Shown: positions 7,876-17,329, numbered from the stretch's first letter. The stretch: 29,973 bases of DNA from Nitrospira sp. SG-bin2 (GCA_002083405.1 LVWT01000032.1:1-29973); one strand, 5' to 3'. Notes: generated by a model from the sequence alone, not told the origin. A program made the numbers and translations.

Positions 7876-9267
7876 ATGCTATCCGCTTTTACCTGGTCCC
7901 CTGACACCCTCTGGCTGCTGATGCAAAAAGCCTGGTGGTTTCTCGTCGTTCTTGGTGTGCTCGTCGCCTTCCATGAACTTGGCCATTTTCTCGCCGCCCG
8001 ATGGGTCGGCGTGAAGGTTCTAAAATTCTCGATCGGCTTCGGCCCCAAATTGTTCGGACGGCAGGCCGGGGAAACGGAATATTTATTGTCGGCTATTCCG
8101 CTGGGCGGCTACGTGAAACTGTTCGGCGAGGACGAAGCGGAAGCCACGACCCCGGAAGACCGGCGGCGGTCGTTTGTCCATCAAGGCCTCTGGGGAAAAG
8201 TGTTCATCGTCGCGGCAGGCCCAGGATTCAATTTCATCCTTGCCTATTTGATCTTTGCCGGGTGGCTCTCAACGGGAGCTCCGCTGTTCGTACCGACTTT
8301 TCGCGATCTCAGCGCCGATATTGAGGCCCTGGTCCCGGGATCACCGGCTTCGACAGCCGGAATGGAAATCGGAGACCGGATCGTTTCGGTCAACGGCAAG
8401 GATATCTCCACTAAAACCGAGTTGCTCGAAGCGGTGGCAAAGAGCAATGGGCAGCCGATCGCGCTCCAAATCCGCCGCGATGGGCAGGCCAAACCGATGA
8501 CCGTGACACCTCAACGTGTCCCGGGAGAACCTGCGGCCGGTGAGGAACCGCTCTATACAATCGGTGTCGAAGAAATGCCTCCGCTTGTGACGTCGGTCAT
8601 GCACGGTCTTCCCGCTTCCATGGCCGGATTCCAACCCGGTGACCGGGTCGTAAGTATCGAAGGGCAGACTATTTATACCTGGGCTCAGATGACGACACAG
8701 GTCAAGGAACACCCGCAGAAACCGTTGCGCATGGAGGTTCTCCGCGATGGACAGCGTATCGCCCTCACGGTGACTCCGGCGGTCGAAAAGGTCACGGCGA
8801 ACGGACAAACCATCGAAATCGGGAAAATCGGCATCTCCGGACCAGGCCGCTCATTGATGCGCTCCGACAATGCGCTGGAGGCGGTCTACCATGGATTGGG
8901 AGCCACCTGGGGCTGGACCGAACTGACCGCGATCGGTCTGTATAAAATGATCGTCGGCGATATTTCGAGCAAGAATATCGGCGGACCGCTCACAATCGCC
9001 AACATCTCCGGCGAAGCTGCCGCTCAGGGTGCCTCCAGCGTCGTATTCCTGATCGCGATCTTGAGCATCAACCTCGGTGTGCTCAACCTGCTGCCGATCC
9101 CTATTCTCGACGGCGGCCACTTGCTCTTTTTCTTGATTGAAGGCATTCTGCGCAAACCGCTCGGCGAGCGCCAGCGGGAAATCGCCCAACAAGCGGGACT
9201 GGTCCTGCTGGTCGGCGTCATGATCTTTGCCTTCTGGAACGATTTGGAACGAATCTTCTCCCGCTAA
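7876..9267 (+). CDS. rseP: RIP metalloprotease RseP (site-2 protease)
   Basis: This 463-aa inner-membrane zinc protease cleaves transmembrane anti-sigma factors in envelope stress signalling and can clear remnant signal peptides. The active-site HELGH is at residues 33-37 in the first membrane helix, and the second motif NLLPIPILDGGH, with the zinc-binding Asp, is at about 404-415. Two PDZ domains lie between them, around 125-205 (VPGSPASTAGMEIGDRIVSV) and 215-295 (LPASMAGFQPGDRVVSIEG), as in E. coli RseP. It sits 75 bp after dxr and 6 bp before proS, the usual neighbourhood of this gene. No sigma/anti-sigma pair is in the window. Confidence 0.96.
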   Translation: MLSAFTWSPDTLWLLMQKAWWFLVVLGVLVAFHELGHFLAARWVGVKVLKFSIGFGPKLFGRQAGETEYLLSAIPLGGYVKLFGEDEAEATTPEDRRRSFVHQGLWGKVFIVAAGPGFNFILAYLIFAGWLSTGAPLFVPTFRDLSADIEALVPGSPASTAGMEIGDRIVSVNGKDISTKTELLEAVAKSNGQPIALQIRRDGQAKPMTVTPQRVPGEPAAGEEPLYTIGVEEMPPLVTSVMHGLPASMAGFQPGDRVVSIEGQTIYTWAQMTTQVKEHPQKPLRMEVLRDGQRIALTVTPAVEKVTANGQTIEIGKIGISGPGRSLMRSDNALEAVYHGLGATWGWTELTAIGLYKMIVGDISSKNIGGPLTIANISGEAAAQGASSVVFLIAILSINLGVLNLLPIPILDGGHLLFFLIEGILRKPLGERQREIAQQAGLVLLVGVMIFAFWNDLERIFSR

Positions 9268-9273
9268 GCCTCC

Positions 9274-10980
9274 ATGAAAACTTCTCAGCTGCTCATCCCT
9301 ACTCTGCGGGAAGATCCCGGCGAGGCGGAAACCGTCAGCCACCGCCTTATGTTGCGCGCCGGGCTGATCAGAAAAACCGCGGCCGGCATCTATACCTATC
9401 TTCCACTGGGTCTGCGGGTCATCCGGAAAATCGAACAGATCATTCGGGAAGAAATGAATCGGGCCGGCGCGCAGGAGCTGCTGATGCCCATCGCCTCCCC
9501 GGCCGAGTTATGGAAAGAGACCGGCCGCTGGGAGTACTACGGGAAAGAACTCCTTCGCTTCAAAGACCGCCATGAGCGCGACTTCTGCCTCGGCCCCACG
9601 CATGAAGAGGTCATCACCGATCTGTTCAGGCGTGAAGTGCGGTCCTATCGGCAATTGCCGCTGAATTTTTACCAGATTCAGACGAAGTTTCGCGATGAAA
9701 TCCGTCCCCGATTCGGGCTGATGCGCGGGCGCGAATTCATCATGAAAGATGCCTATAGCTTCGATGGCGACGAAGCCGGCGCCAAAATCAGTTATCAGAA
9801 GATGTATGACGCCTATACCAGAATCTTCACCCGATGCGGTCTTACTTTTCGGGCAGTTGAAGCCGATACGGGCTTGATCGGAGGCGATGTCTCACACGAG
9901 TTCATGGTCCTGGCTGAAACCGGCGAAGCCACAGTGGCGTACAGCGACCACGGCTCCTATGCCGCCAATCTCGAACGGGCGGAAGTCCTTCCACCGTCGG
10001 ATATCGATGATACCCCGTTGCGTCAATTGACCCCGGTCAACACCCCACACTGTCGGACGGTGGAAGAAGTCACGGCGTTTTTGAAGATTTCTCCCCGGCA
10101 ATTGGTCAAAACACTGGTCTACGCTGCGGACAAAGAGACCGTCGCCGTGCTCATTCGAGGGGATCACGAACTCAATGAGGTCAAGCTTGCCAGACTGCTG
10201 CATGCCACAGAAGTACGGCTGGCCGAACCAGAAACTGTCAAAAGCCTCACGGGCGCGCCCGTGGGATTCGCCGGTCCGGTCGGACTGCCTGGAGTGCGTA
10301 TCGTAGCGGATCACGCGATACATGGAACGAGAAACCTCGTCGTCGGAGCGAACCGAGCCGACACGCACTATGTCGATGCCAATTGCGACCGTGATTTCAA
10401 GGTCGATCAATTCGCGGATCTTCGCAACGCGCAAACCGGCGACCCTTCGCCGCGCGGAGCCGGTTCGTTGACGCTTGCCAAAGGCATCGAAGTCGGACAA
10501 GTCTTTCTCCTTGGAACGAAATACAGCAAGAGCATGAATGCGACAATCCTGGACGAAAAGGGCCAAGAACGCCTTGCCGTCATGGGTTGTTACGGCATCG
10601 GCGTCGGCCGCACTGCGGCGGCGGCGATCGAGCAGAACCACGACGACAAAGGCATCATCTGGCCGTTCCCAATCGCTCCCTTCCATGTCCATCTTCTGCC
10701 CGTCAGTCAATCGGCAACGACCACAGAAGCCGCAGCCCGCCTCTATGAAGAGTTGCTCGCGGGAGGATTTGAAGTTCTGTGGGACGATCGTAATGACCGA
10801 GCCGGAGTCAAATTCAACGATGCCGATTTGATCGGCGCGCCGTTCCAAATCGTGGTGGGTGACAAAGGGCTTGCCGATGGCGTCGTGGAGGTCAAAGTTC
10901 GCCGAAGCGGAGTGAAATCCCGTATCGCTCCGTCGGACGTTGTTGCCCACCTCCATACCGCAGCCGGCGACGCCGGCTGA
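9274..10980 (+). CDS. proS: Prolyl-tRNA synthetase, bacterial type with editing domain
   Basis: This 568-aa class II synthetase charges tRNA-Pro. Motif 2 (FYQIQTKFRDEIRPRFGLMR) is around residues 142-161 and motif 3 (GCYGIGVGRTAAAAIEQNHD) is in the C-terminal third. Between them, at about 230-390, is the INS/YbaK-like editing domain that removes mischarged alanine, with KTLVYAADKETVAVLIRGDHELNEVK. The length is typical for the bacterial (long) form. The ATG follows the rseP stop by six bases with no obvious Shine-Dalgarno, suggesting reinitiation after rseP. It ends the five-gene cluster. Confidence 0.96.
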   Translation: MKTSQLLIPTLREDPGEAETVSHRLMLRAGLIRKTAAGIYTYLPLGLRVIRKIEQIIREEMNRAGAQELLMPIASPAELWKETGRWEYYGKELLRFKDRHERDFCLGPTHEEVITDLFRREVRSYRQLPLNFYQIQTKFRDEIRPRFGLMRGREFIMKDAYSFDGDEAGAKISYQKMYDAYTRIFTRCGLTFRAVEADTGLIGGDVSHEFMVLAETGEATVAYSDHGSYAANLERAEVLPPSDIDDTPLRQLTPVNTPHCRTVEEVTAFLKISPRQLVKTLVYAADKETVAVLIRGDHELNEVKLARLLHATEVRLAEPETVKSLTGAPVGFAGPVGLPGVRIVADHAIHGTRNLVVGANRADTHYVDANCDRDFKVDQFADLRNAQTGDPSPRGAGSLTLAKGIEVGQVFLLGTKYSKSMNATILDEKGQERLAVMGCYGIGVGRTAAAAIEQNHDDKGIIWPFPIAPFHVHLLPVSQSATTTEAAARLYEELLAGGFEVLWDDRNDRAGVKFNDADLIGAPFQIVVGDKGLADGVVEVKVRRSGVKSRIAPSDVVAHLHTAAGDAG

Positions 10981-11081
10981 CGCACTCCATAAACTCTCCC
11001 TCGGTAGCTATTGCCGCTCCACATTTCTTTTTTCCCCACTCACACTCAGCCCATTTTCTCTCGAACAAAGTTGGCTTTTCC

Positions 11082-11109
11082 TTGCCTTCCCATCCCATTG
11101 GGCTACACT
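11082..11109 (+). promoter_or_regulatory. Candidate promoter of the GAF-GspE ATPase gene
   Basis: TTGCCT (11082-11087), a 16-bp spacer and TACACT (11104-11109) lie in the 242-bp gap after proS. The implied leader is about 105 bases. Confidence 0.35.
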
Positions 11110-11222
11110 GAAACACGGTTCCCAGACAAGCACTCGTTCTAGACTTACCCTGCAGAAGACTGTCGCCCCGGCCGTCGGATCGCAGGATCGATCAGACCCT
11201 AAGGAGCTCACAAGGTACGCGT

Positions 11223-13523
11223 ATGGCTCAGAACCTTGAAGATCTGCAACTGCGGGTTGAGCGCACAGAACACGTCAAACGAATTATTACCCAAATCCAG
11301 GCCGCCAACAATCTCGACCACATTATTCTCGACCTTCACAAAGACATTCTGAGCCTCTTCGATGCCGAAGACGTGACGCTGTTCGTCTTCGATCCAGAAA
11401 AGAAAGAGATCTTTTCAAAAGTCCCCAGCCTCGATACCGTTGAAGAAGTCCGCACTCCAATCACCGAACAAAGTCTGCCGGGCTTCTGCGCCAAATACCT
11501 TCGCCCCGTCAACATCGTCGATGCCTACAACGCTGCAGAACTCAAGACGATTCATCCTTCGCTGCTTCATGACAACGCATACGACAAGCGCACCGGATTC
11601 AAAACCAAGCAAGTACTGACCTACCCCATCGTCGCCGACAATAAATATCTGATGGGTGTCCTACAACTCCTGAACAAAAAGAACGGCACTCGCTTCACGA
11701 GAAAAGATGAAGAAGCAGTCGCGGAGATTGCCAAGGCAATCGGCACCGCGTTCTTCAATCTCCGGAAAGCCGTCAAAAAGAATCCGACCAAGTTCGATCT
11801 GCTGCTGAGCAGCAACCGCATCACACAGAACGACCTCGATAATGCTCTGGCTGAATCGCGCAAACCCAACGGAGATCTCGAAAGCATTCTCATCGAGAGA
11901 TATAAGGTCCCGAAGATCGACATCGGCAAGTCACTCGCACAATTCTACAAGTGCCCCTACATCGAATACAGTGAGCGCACACTCGTCGACATCGAACTGC
12001 TCAAGAATCTCAATGTCGACTACCTGAAGAAGAACCATTGGATGCCGCTGAAGCGGGATCGGACATCTGTTGAAATATTGACTGACGACCCGGGCAATCT
12101 CGACCGGGTACAAGATATCAAGCGAACATTCCCCGGCCTTAATATCCGTTTCGCCGTGAGCCTTCGGCGCGATATCGCACAATTCCTCGGCACTTCAACA
12201 GGGTCGGGAGACACGGGGGGGCGCAAACTCGACGAAAACGTCTCCGACATTCTCGGTGAACTCGTCACCGAAGCGCAAGCCGAGGCCACGGAGGAGGCCG
12301 CCGGATCAGGGCTGGACGAAAACGACAGCGCGATTGTGCGCCTGGCCAACCAGATTATCGCCGACGCCTACCGGCAAAACGCATCGGACATCCACATCGA
12401 GCCGTACGGAGAAAAGCGCGAGACGCTCGTTCGTTTCCGGGTAGACGGCGACTGTTTCGAATATATGAAGATTCCCCAGAGCTACCGGCGCGCCATTGTC
12501 TCACGGCTCAAGATCATGGCCAGTCTGGACATCGCAGAACGCCGCAAGCCTCAGGACGGCAAGATCAAGTTCAAGCTCTCGGAGTCGAGAGAGATCGAGC
12601 TTCGTGTCGCAACCCTTCCCACCGCCGGATATAACGAAGACGTGGTGATGCGTATCCTGGCGGCCAGCGAGCCTCTGCCTCTCGACAAAATGGGATTCTC
12701 CGACCGTAATCTTAAGGAGCTCAAAGCCATCTCTGAAAAACCCTACGGCATCATTCTCTGCGTAGGGCCGACCGGATCCGGGAAAACGACAACCCTTCAC
12801 TCTGTTCTTGGAAACATCAACACACCGGATATTAAAATCTGGACGGCGGAAGACCCGGTCGAAATCACACAATACGGGCTGCGCCAGGTCCAGGTTCAAC
12901 CGAAGATCGGCTTCACATTCGCCGCAGCCATGCGTGCATTCCTCCGCGCCGACCCCGATGTCATCATGGTCGGAGAAATGCGGGATAAGGAAACAGCCGA
13001 TACGGGGATTGAGGCCTCTCTGACCGGCCACTTGGTCTTGAGCACCTTGCATACAAACAGCGCGGTCGAAACCGTCACTCGGTTGCTCGATATGGGCTGC
13101 GATCCGTTCAGCTTTGCGGATGCGATGCTCGGTGTGCTCGCGCAACGTCTCGCTCGCCGCATTTGCAAGGATTGCAAGGAGCAGTATGTCGGAACCGCTG
13201 AGGAATACGCCGACCTCAGGGCGGCGTACGGGGAGGAGTATTGGGACAAGCTCGGCATCAAGCAAGACGCCACGTTCCGCTTATCGCGGGGCAAGGGATG
13301 CGAAACGTGCAACCGAACTGGATTCAAAGGCCGCGTCGCCCTGCACGAATTGCTGCTCGGGTCCGATCAGATGAAGCGCATGGTCCAGCAGAAGGCCCGT
13401 ACTGAGGATATGCTTAAGGCCGCCCTAGCGGAAGGCATGACCACCCTCGTGCAAGACGGCATACAGAAGGTACTGCAAGGCCTCACCACCCACAAGGAAG
13501 TTAAGGCGGTCGCCATCAAATAG
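11223..13523 (+). CDS. GspE/PilB-family secretion or pilus ATPase with N-terminal GAF domain
   Basis: This 766-aa protein joins a GAF-like sensory domain (about 18-185) to a GspE/PilB N-terminal domain (about 190-325) and a complete type II secretion ATPase. The ATPase shows Walker A GPTGSGKT (515-522), Asp box TAEDPVE (541-547), Walker B DPDVIMVGEMRD (577-588), His box TGHLVLSTLHTN (601-612), and the zinc-binding cysteines 648, 651, 693 and 696. Such hexameric motors power assembly of type IV pili or type II pseudopili. Normal PilB/GspE proteins are ~500-570 aa and lack GAF, so this one may be gated by a ligand such as a nucleotide. None of its usual partners (inner-membrane platform, pilin, secretin) is adjacent. 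PilZ proteins lie 2 kb away, but on the other strand. Confidence 0.92.
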   Translation: MAQNLEDLQLRVERTEHVKRIITQIQAANNLDHIILDLHKDILSLFDAEDVTLFVFDPEKKEIFSKVPSLDTVEEVRTPITEQSLPGFCAKYLRPVNIVDAYNAAELKTIHPSLLHDNAYDKRTGFKTKQVLTYPIVADNKYLMGVLQLLNKKNGTRFTRKDEEAVAEIAKAIGTAFFNLRKAVKKNPTKFDLLLSSNRITQNDLDNALAESRKPNGDLESILIERYKVPKIDIGKSLAQFYKCPYIEYSERTLVDIELLKNLNVDYLKKNHWMPLKRDRTSVEILTDDPGNLDRVQDIKRTFPGLNIRFAVSLRRDIAQFLGTSTGSGDTGGRKLDENVSDILGELVTEAQAEATEEAAGSGLDENDSAIVRLANQIIADAYRQNASDIHIEPYGEKRETLVRFRVDGDCFEYMKIPQSYRRAIVSRLKIMASLDIAERRKPQDGKIKFKLSESREIELRVATLPTAGYNEDVVMRILAASEPLPLDKMGFSDRNLKELKAISEKPYGIILCVGPTGSGKTTTLHSVLGNINTPDIKIWTAEDPVEITQYGLRQVQVQPKIGFTFAAAMRAFLRADPDVIMVGEMRDKETADTGIEASLTGHLVLSTLHTNSAVETVTRLLDMGCDPFSFADAMLGVLAQRLARRICKDCKEQYVGTAEEYADLRAAYGEEYWDKLGIKQDATFRLSRGKGCETCNRTGFKGRVALHELLLGSDQMKRMVQQKARTEDMLKAALAEGMTTLVQDGIQKVLQGLTTHKEVKAVAIK

Positions 13524-13567
13524 CACCGAACCGCGCAAGACACCGCAACCGGTCACGAGGATGTCCC

Positions 13568-13588
13568 TCCGGCGCGACAGAAGCCGGA
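13568..13588 (+). terminator. Weak terminator-like hairpin after the ATPase gene
   Basis: TCCGGC-9 nt-GCCGGA is a perfect 6-bp GC-rich stem 45 bases after the stop. There is no U-run. Confidence 0.25.
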
Positions 13589-13646
13589 CGGCGCACGAAA
13601 TACTGTGATCGGGACCTTATCTCAACGCGGCTCTTGACCTCATCTC

Positions 13647-13675
13647 TTCATCTTTCCTTCGTATTTTTGTACAAT
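13647..13675 (+). promoter_or_regulatory. Candidate promoter of the mltC-like gene
   Basis: A good -10 box TACAAT (13670-13675) is preceded at 17 bp by a poor -35 (TTCATC). The implied leader is about 35 bases, ending in AAGGAG before the ATG. Confidence 0.3.
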
Positions 13676-13715
13676 TTCAACTCCATGGTTCAAGAGACGT
13701 GAAGGAGATTCGCTC

Positions 13716-14951
13716 ATGCAGTATCTTCGTATTTCTGCGGCACTCGTGCCGCTGTTGCTGTCCGGCTGCGAGACAACTGACAAAACGCTTTCGACGGCGG
13801 AGCAATTACTCCGATCAACCACAGGCCGAACCGTGGTCGATCTCGCACAGGGAAAAGCTCCCAAGCAAATCCTCAAGGAGCGTGTGGAGATCTACCAGAG
13901 AAATCCTGAAGCGGCCATACGGGATCTGCGGGCCGTACAGCGGGACTTTGAAACTCTCATGGAAGCCTTGACAGGCAAGGTGAGAAAGACATGGGGCGAG
14001 AAAGAAGTCAGACTCCCGGAACAGAAGCGCTACGTAAAATACACTCAGAACTATATGAGCCGGGCAGTCGTCGATTTCGACAAAGGGACTGTGCTCATTG
14101 AAACACTTGATGAGAAACAACCGAAAAACAGCCTCAAAAACGCCATCGTCACGACTATCCTGACACCGAATGATCCTCGAGCCGTCGACCTCTTTTCCGA
14201 CAAAGCCGTGTCGCTCACGGGCGACAAGGACCCCTATCTCCTGGGACTCGTCGCGGATCACCAAAACAACCCCATTCGGACACCGGAAAGTGCCGAACGA
14301 TTTGCCGACTACGTCATCGAGCGCCAGGCTAAAACTCGATCAGTTGACTTGAACGGAATTTCGAAAACCGCACTGTTTGCCACCATTCCGATGGTCGCAA
14401 ACTTCACCAACCGGCAGGCTGACAAATACCGGCCTGTCGTCAACAGATTCGCCGAACAGTACCGTATCAGCCCAAGCCTCGTCTTTGCCGTGATCAGAAC
14501 GGAAAGCAATTTCAATCCATTTGCTGTGAGCTCCGCTCCGGCCTATGGTCTGATGCAGCTCGTGCCGACGAGTGGGGGCCGGGAGGCCTTTCGCAAGGTC
14601 AAAGGCCAAGACACTGCGCCCTCGCGCGATTATCTCTTCGATCCGGAAAACAACATCGAGTTAGGCGTCGCCTATTTGAACGTTCTGTCGTATACCCAGC
14701 TGGAACAGATCGACAATACAATCTCGCGAGAATACTGCGTGATTTCGGCATACAATACCGGTCCACGCAATGTATATAAGGCATTCGCTTCGGATTCTGT
14801 CTCCGCGCTCAACGCGATCAATGGACTCGAACCACCCGCAGTCTATGACCGGTTGCGTGGCAATCTCCCCTACCAGGAAACCAGAGAATATCTGGTCAAG
14901 GTCGTGACCTTCCGCAAACAATTCATCGCTCCGACAGAAAGCACCCCTTAG
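13716..14951 (+). CDS. mltC: MltC-like membrane-bound lytic murein transglycosylase (lipoprotein)
   Basis: This 411-aa protein has a lipoprotein signal peptide with lipobox LLSGC (lipidated Cys18). It next has an MltC-type N-terminal domain (about 80-215, with VRLPEQKRYVKYTQNYMSRA) and a lysozyme-like SLT domain (about 240-400). The catalytic glutamate is Glu263 in RTESNFNP, followed by APAYGLMQLVP and AYNTGPRNV, the normal SLT motifs. Family members cleave the MurNAc-GlcNAc bond to give 1,6-anhydro muropeptides during wall remodelling or insertion of large machines. AAGGAG lies eight bases before the ATG. No localisation-avoidance residue follows Cys18 (Glu19), so outer-membrane attachment is likely. 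It could support the upstream pilus/secretion ATPase, but they are separated by 192 bp. Confidence 0.93.
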   Translation: MQYLRISAALVPLLLSGCETTDKTLSTAEQLLRSTTGRTVVDLAQGKAPKQILKERVEIYQRNPEAAIRDLRAVQRDFETLMEALTGKVRKTWGEKEVRLPEQKRYVKYTQNYMSRAVVDFDKGTVLIETLDEKQPKNSLKNAIVTTILTPNDPRAVDLFSDKAVSLTGDKDPYLLGLVADHQNNPIRTPESAERFADYVIERQAKTRSVDLNGISKTALFATIPMVANFTNRQADKYRPVVNRFAEQYRISPSLVFAVIRTESNFNPFAVSSAPAYGLMQLVPTSGGREAFRKVKGQDTAPSRDYLFDPENNIELGVAYLNVLSYTQLEQIDNTISREYCVISAYNTGPRNVYKAFASDSVSALNAINGLEPPAVYDRLRGNLPYQETREYLVKVVTFRKQFIAPTESTP

Positions 14952-15095
14952 GCGGCTGCCCGACATGAGCCCGTCTCTACAGAAACCGTGCTGTATTGGA
15001 TGTTACTTCGGCAGACCAAAGACCCTGAATCTACCGATCGACGCAGGAAGTGGGCGTGCGTGTATTCACGAGTGACGTCCGTGGCGTGGAGCTAG

Positions 15096-15500
15096 TCAAG
15101 AAGCAGACACGGCCATATGCTTCGATGAATGGTCCATAAATTTCTGCAACCGCGTATCGACCGCTGGTGAAAGCCCCTCGAATTCCACGCCATAGGTCTG
15201 CTCCTTACCCCACCGCACCGTTGCAAGCTCGATACATGTCGCAGACGGATGATTGGGCAACTGCAGGCTCAGCGTGATTCGATCGCCCGGCGAGATGACG
15301 GCCTCGGTCATCACGCGGGCACCCTTTGTGGAAACGTCGTAGACAACACCCAAATCTCCAGGATCGACGGCCGGCCAACGACGCTTCAGACCGACAACAG
15401 AAAATGAGCAGGGAAAAGGCGCCGAAACCCGAACACGGGGATGCCGTCGCAATTGAGTGATCGCCTGCCCAGGTGTCGGCACAGCGCGCTTCTTGTCCAT
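15096..15500 (-). CDS. PilZ-domain protein (second of a tandem pair)
   Basis: This 134-aa protein is one PilZ domain. The cyclic-di-GMP binding motifs are present: the arginine motif RRHPRVRVS at about 18-26 and the DVSTKGARV (D/NxSxxG) motif at about 55-63. PilZ proteins change conformation on binding c-di-GMP and act on pili, flagella, secretion or polysaccharide machinery. It starts six bases after the stop of the neighbouring PilZ gene, whose last codons supply its GGAG ribosome-binding site. The two proteins align along their length (RVRV/RVRI, GVVYDVSTKGARV/GVVYDLSLRGVRV, VRWGKEQTYG/VRWGKDQIYG), so they arose by local duplication. Confidence 0.88.
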   Translation of the reverse strand: MDKKRAVPTPGQAITQLRRHPRVRVSAPFPCSFSVVGLKRRWPAVDPGDLGVVYDVSTKGARVMTEAVISPGDRITLSLQLPNHPSATCIELATVRWGKEQTYGVEFEGLSPAVDTRLQKFMDHSSKHMAVSAS

Positions 15501-15506
15501 GCGCTC

Positions 15507-15893
15507 CTACTCCTTCTCCATCGTCGTAATCGCCATGTATTTGCTCAATCGGCTCAGCGTTGATTGAGAAAGCGTTCTGAAAGCAAGCCCGTAGATCTGA
15601 TCTTTCCCCCAACGGACCGTTGCAACCTTAATTTTCGCCGGTGAAATCTGTTTGGGCAGTTGCAGAGTCAGCGCCACCATGTCTCCCGGCTTCAGTACCG
15701 CCTCAGTACTCACCCGCACTCCCCGGAGTGAAAGGTCATAGACGACGCCAACCCCTTTGCGAGAGTTGTGGAACCACCCGTTGATGTTGGACATCAACGG
15801 AGCCAGTGAACAGCTGAAGGGCGTGGGAATCCGAACCCGCGGATAGCGGCGGAACTTATTGAGAACAGCGACTCGATGATGCGTGGTCTGCAT
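15507..15893 (-). CDS. PilZ-domain protein (first of a tandem pair)
   Basis: This 128-aa single PilZ domain has the arginine motif RRYPRVRIP and DLSLRGVRV, so both c-di-GMP contacts look intact. It is the promoter-proximal partner of the tandem pair and is cotranscribed with the second copy. The insert between the two motifs (about 28-48) is the most divergent part of the pair and may set partner specificity. The helicase gene upstream on the same strand is separated by 76 bp with a possible terminator. Confidence 0.88.
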   Translation of the reverse strand: MQTTHHRVAVLNKFRRYPRVRIPTPFSCSLAPLMSNINGWFHNSRKGVGVVYDLSLRGVRVSTEAVLKPGDMVALTLQLPKQISPAKIKVATVRWGKDQIYGLAFRTLSQSTLSRLSKYMAITTMEKE

Positions 15894-15902
15894 GTGAAAC
15901 CA

Positions 15903-15933
15903 GCCCCGTGAAGGTCACTCTACCTCACGAGGC
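15903..15933 (-). terminator. Imperfect hairpin after the helicase gene
   Basis: GCCTCGTGAGGT and ACCTTCACGGGGC pair across a 6-base loop with one bulge on each side. It lies between the helicase stop and the PilZ pair and is followed only by a weak U-rich tail. Confidence 0.35.
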
Positions 15934-15969
15934 CGATTTCATGAACCGTTTTCAGGTTTTATGCACGAA

Positions 15970-17235
15970 TCAGTGGTGGGCACTGCGCGCAGGCTGTGCC
16001 GATCCATAGTGTGGGCGACGGCGGCCGGCGCCGCTACGTGAAGGCCCCGACGAAGCCTGATCATTCCGGCGCACACCCCCGGCCCTCACATGCGATGCCG
16101 GTGCCGGAGCGCTGCTGCCGGGAGCAAGGGGAACCGCATGGCCCAACAGGCGTTCAATATCCTGTAATTGCTGATGATCCTCTCTGGTCACAAAACTCGT
16201 GGCCCGCCCGGTAGTCTTCATTCGTGCCGTTCGCCCGATACGATGCACATAATCTTCCGGACAGTTGGGCAGATCAAAATTGATGACATGGCCGATGTTT
16301 GCCACGTCGATCCCGCGTGCGGCAATATCCGTCGCCACCAATACACGAAAGGTCCCGCGCTTAAACCCATCCAGAGCCGCCCGTCGCTGGGACAAACTGC
16401 GATCCCCGTGCAACACGGCCACTCGATGCCCTGCGCTCCCCAACATGCGTCCCAACCGATCGGCACGATGTTTCGTCCTGGTAAACACAAGCGCCGTGTC
16501 CTTATCCGATCCTAACAGCGACAAGAGAAGATCACCCTTGGCGTCATGCGAGATATGATGGATCGCCTGCGTAATGCCATCGGCCGTCGTGGCGGATGGA
16601 GCGACCATCACGCGCACAGGATTGTTGACACTTGCTTGAACCAATCGCGCCAGATCCGTCGGCAATGTCGCCGAAAATAGCAGCGTCTGCCGTTCTTCCG
16701 GCAAGGCATCCAGAATCTGGTTGATTTGCGGCGCGAAGCCCATATCCAGCATGCGATCGGCTTCATCCAGAACCAACATTTTGATGGACGACAACAGAAT
16801 GTTGCCGCTCCACATGTGATCGAGCAAGCGGCCCGGCGTCGCCACTAAGATCTCCGGCCGCTGCCGCAGGCCCCGCACTTGCGCCTGCATATCCGCGCCT
16901 CCCACGATGACGGTGGCGGAGATGCGACGGCTCCGGCCAAGCTTCTCGATCGTCGTCAGGGTCTGCAACGCGAGCTCCCGCGTCGGCGCCAGGATCAACG
17001 CTTGCGGCTGCCCTTTCGGCAGTACAGCGAGCCGCTCGACCATCGGAATGACAAACGCCGCAGTCTTTCCCGTTCCAGTCTGCGCGCAACCGATGACATC
17101 ACGCCCGGCAAGCGCCGGCGGAATGGCTTGCTCCTGGATGGGAGTTGGAGAAGAAAACCCTGCCGCAGCAAGGTCCTGTAAAATCGCCTCGGATAGACCG
17201 AGGGCATGGAAATTGGAATGAACAGACGTATCCAC
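15970..17235 (-). CDS. rhlE: DEAD-box ATP-dependent RNA helicase, RhlE-like
   Basis: This 421-aa helicase carries all core motifs: Q motif (FxxLGL and PTPIQ, about 9-34), Walker A AQTGTGKT (51-58), PTRELA, DEAD (157-160), SAT (188-190), HGDRSLSQR, ATDIAARGID and HRIGRTAR (331-338). After the core is a ~45-residue basic, low-complexity tail rich in Arg, Gly, Ser and His, typical of RhlE-type RNA binding. Proteins of this group remodel ribosome assembly intermediates and mRNA structure, often in the cold. AAAGGA precedes the ATG. A good promoter about 170 bp upstream implies a long structured leader, in keeping with cold-shock control, which is my inference. Confidence 0.95.
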   Translation of the reverse strand: MDTSVHSNFHALGLSEAILQDLAAAGFSSPTPIQEQAIPPALAGRDVIGCAQTGTGKTAAFVIPMVERLAVLPKGQPQALILAPTRELALQTLTTIEKLGRSRRISATVIVGGADMQAQVRGLRQRPEILVATPGRLLDHMWSGNILLSSIKMLVLDEADRMLDMGFAPQINQILDALPEERQTLLFSATLPTDLARLVQASVNNPVRVMVAPSATTADGITQAIHHISHDAKGDLLLSLLGSDKDTALVFTRTKHRADRLGRMLGSAGHRVAVLHGDRSLSQRRAALDGFKRGTFRVLVATDIAARGIDVANIGHVINFDLPNCPEDYVHRIGRTARMKTTGRATSFVTREDHQQLQDIERLLGHAVPLAPGSSAPAPASHVRAGGVRRNDQASSGPSRSGAGRRRPHYGSAQPARSAHH

Positions 17236-17329
17236 TGCACTATCCTTTCAGTTTGATCGCATTATGACGGGATCAGAGAACCGAGGGGAGACACAACCGG
17301 GAAGTGGTGCAACTCCGAACTGGACCTGG

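Noticed and set aside
9892..10956. 354-codon minus-strand frame antisense to proS
   Set aside because: It is a shadow of the high-GC third-position pattern of proS, with no family resemblance or ribosome-binding site.
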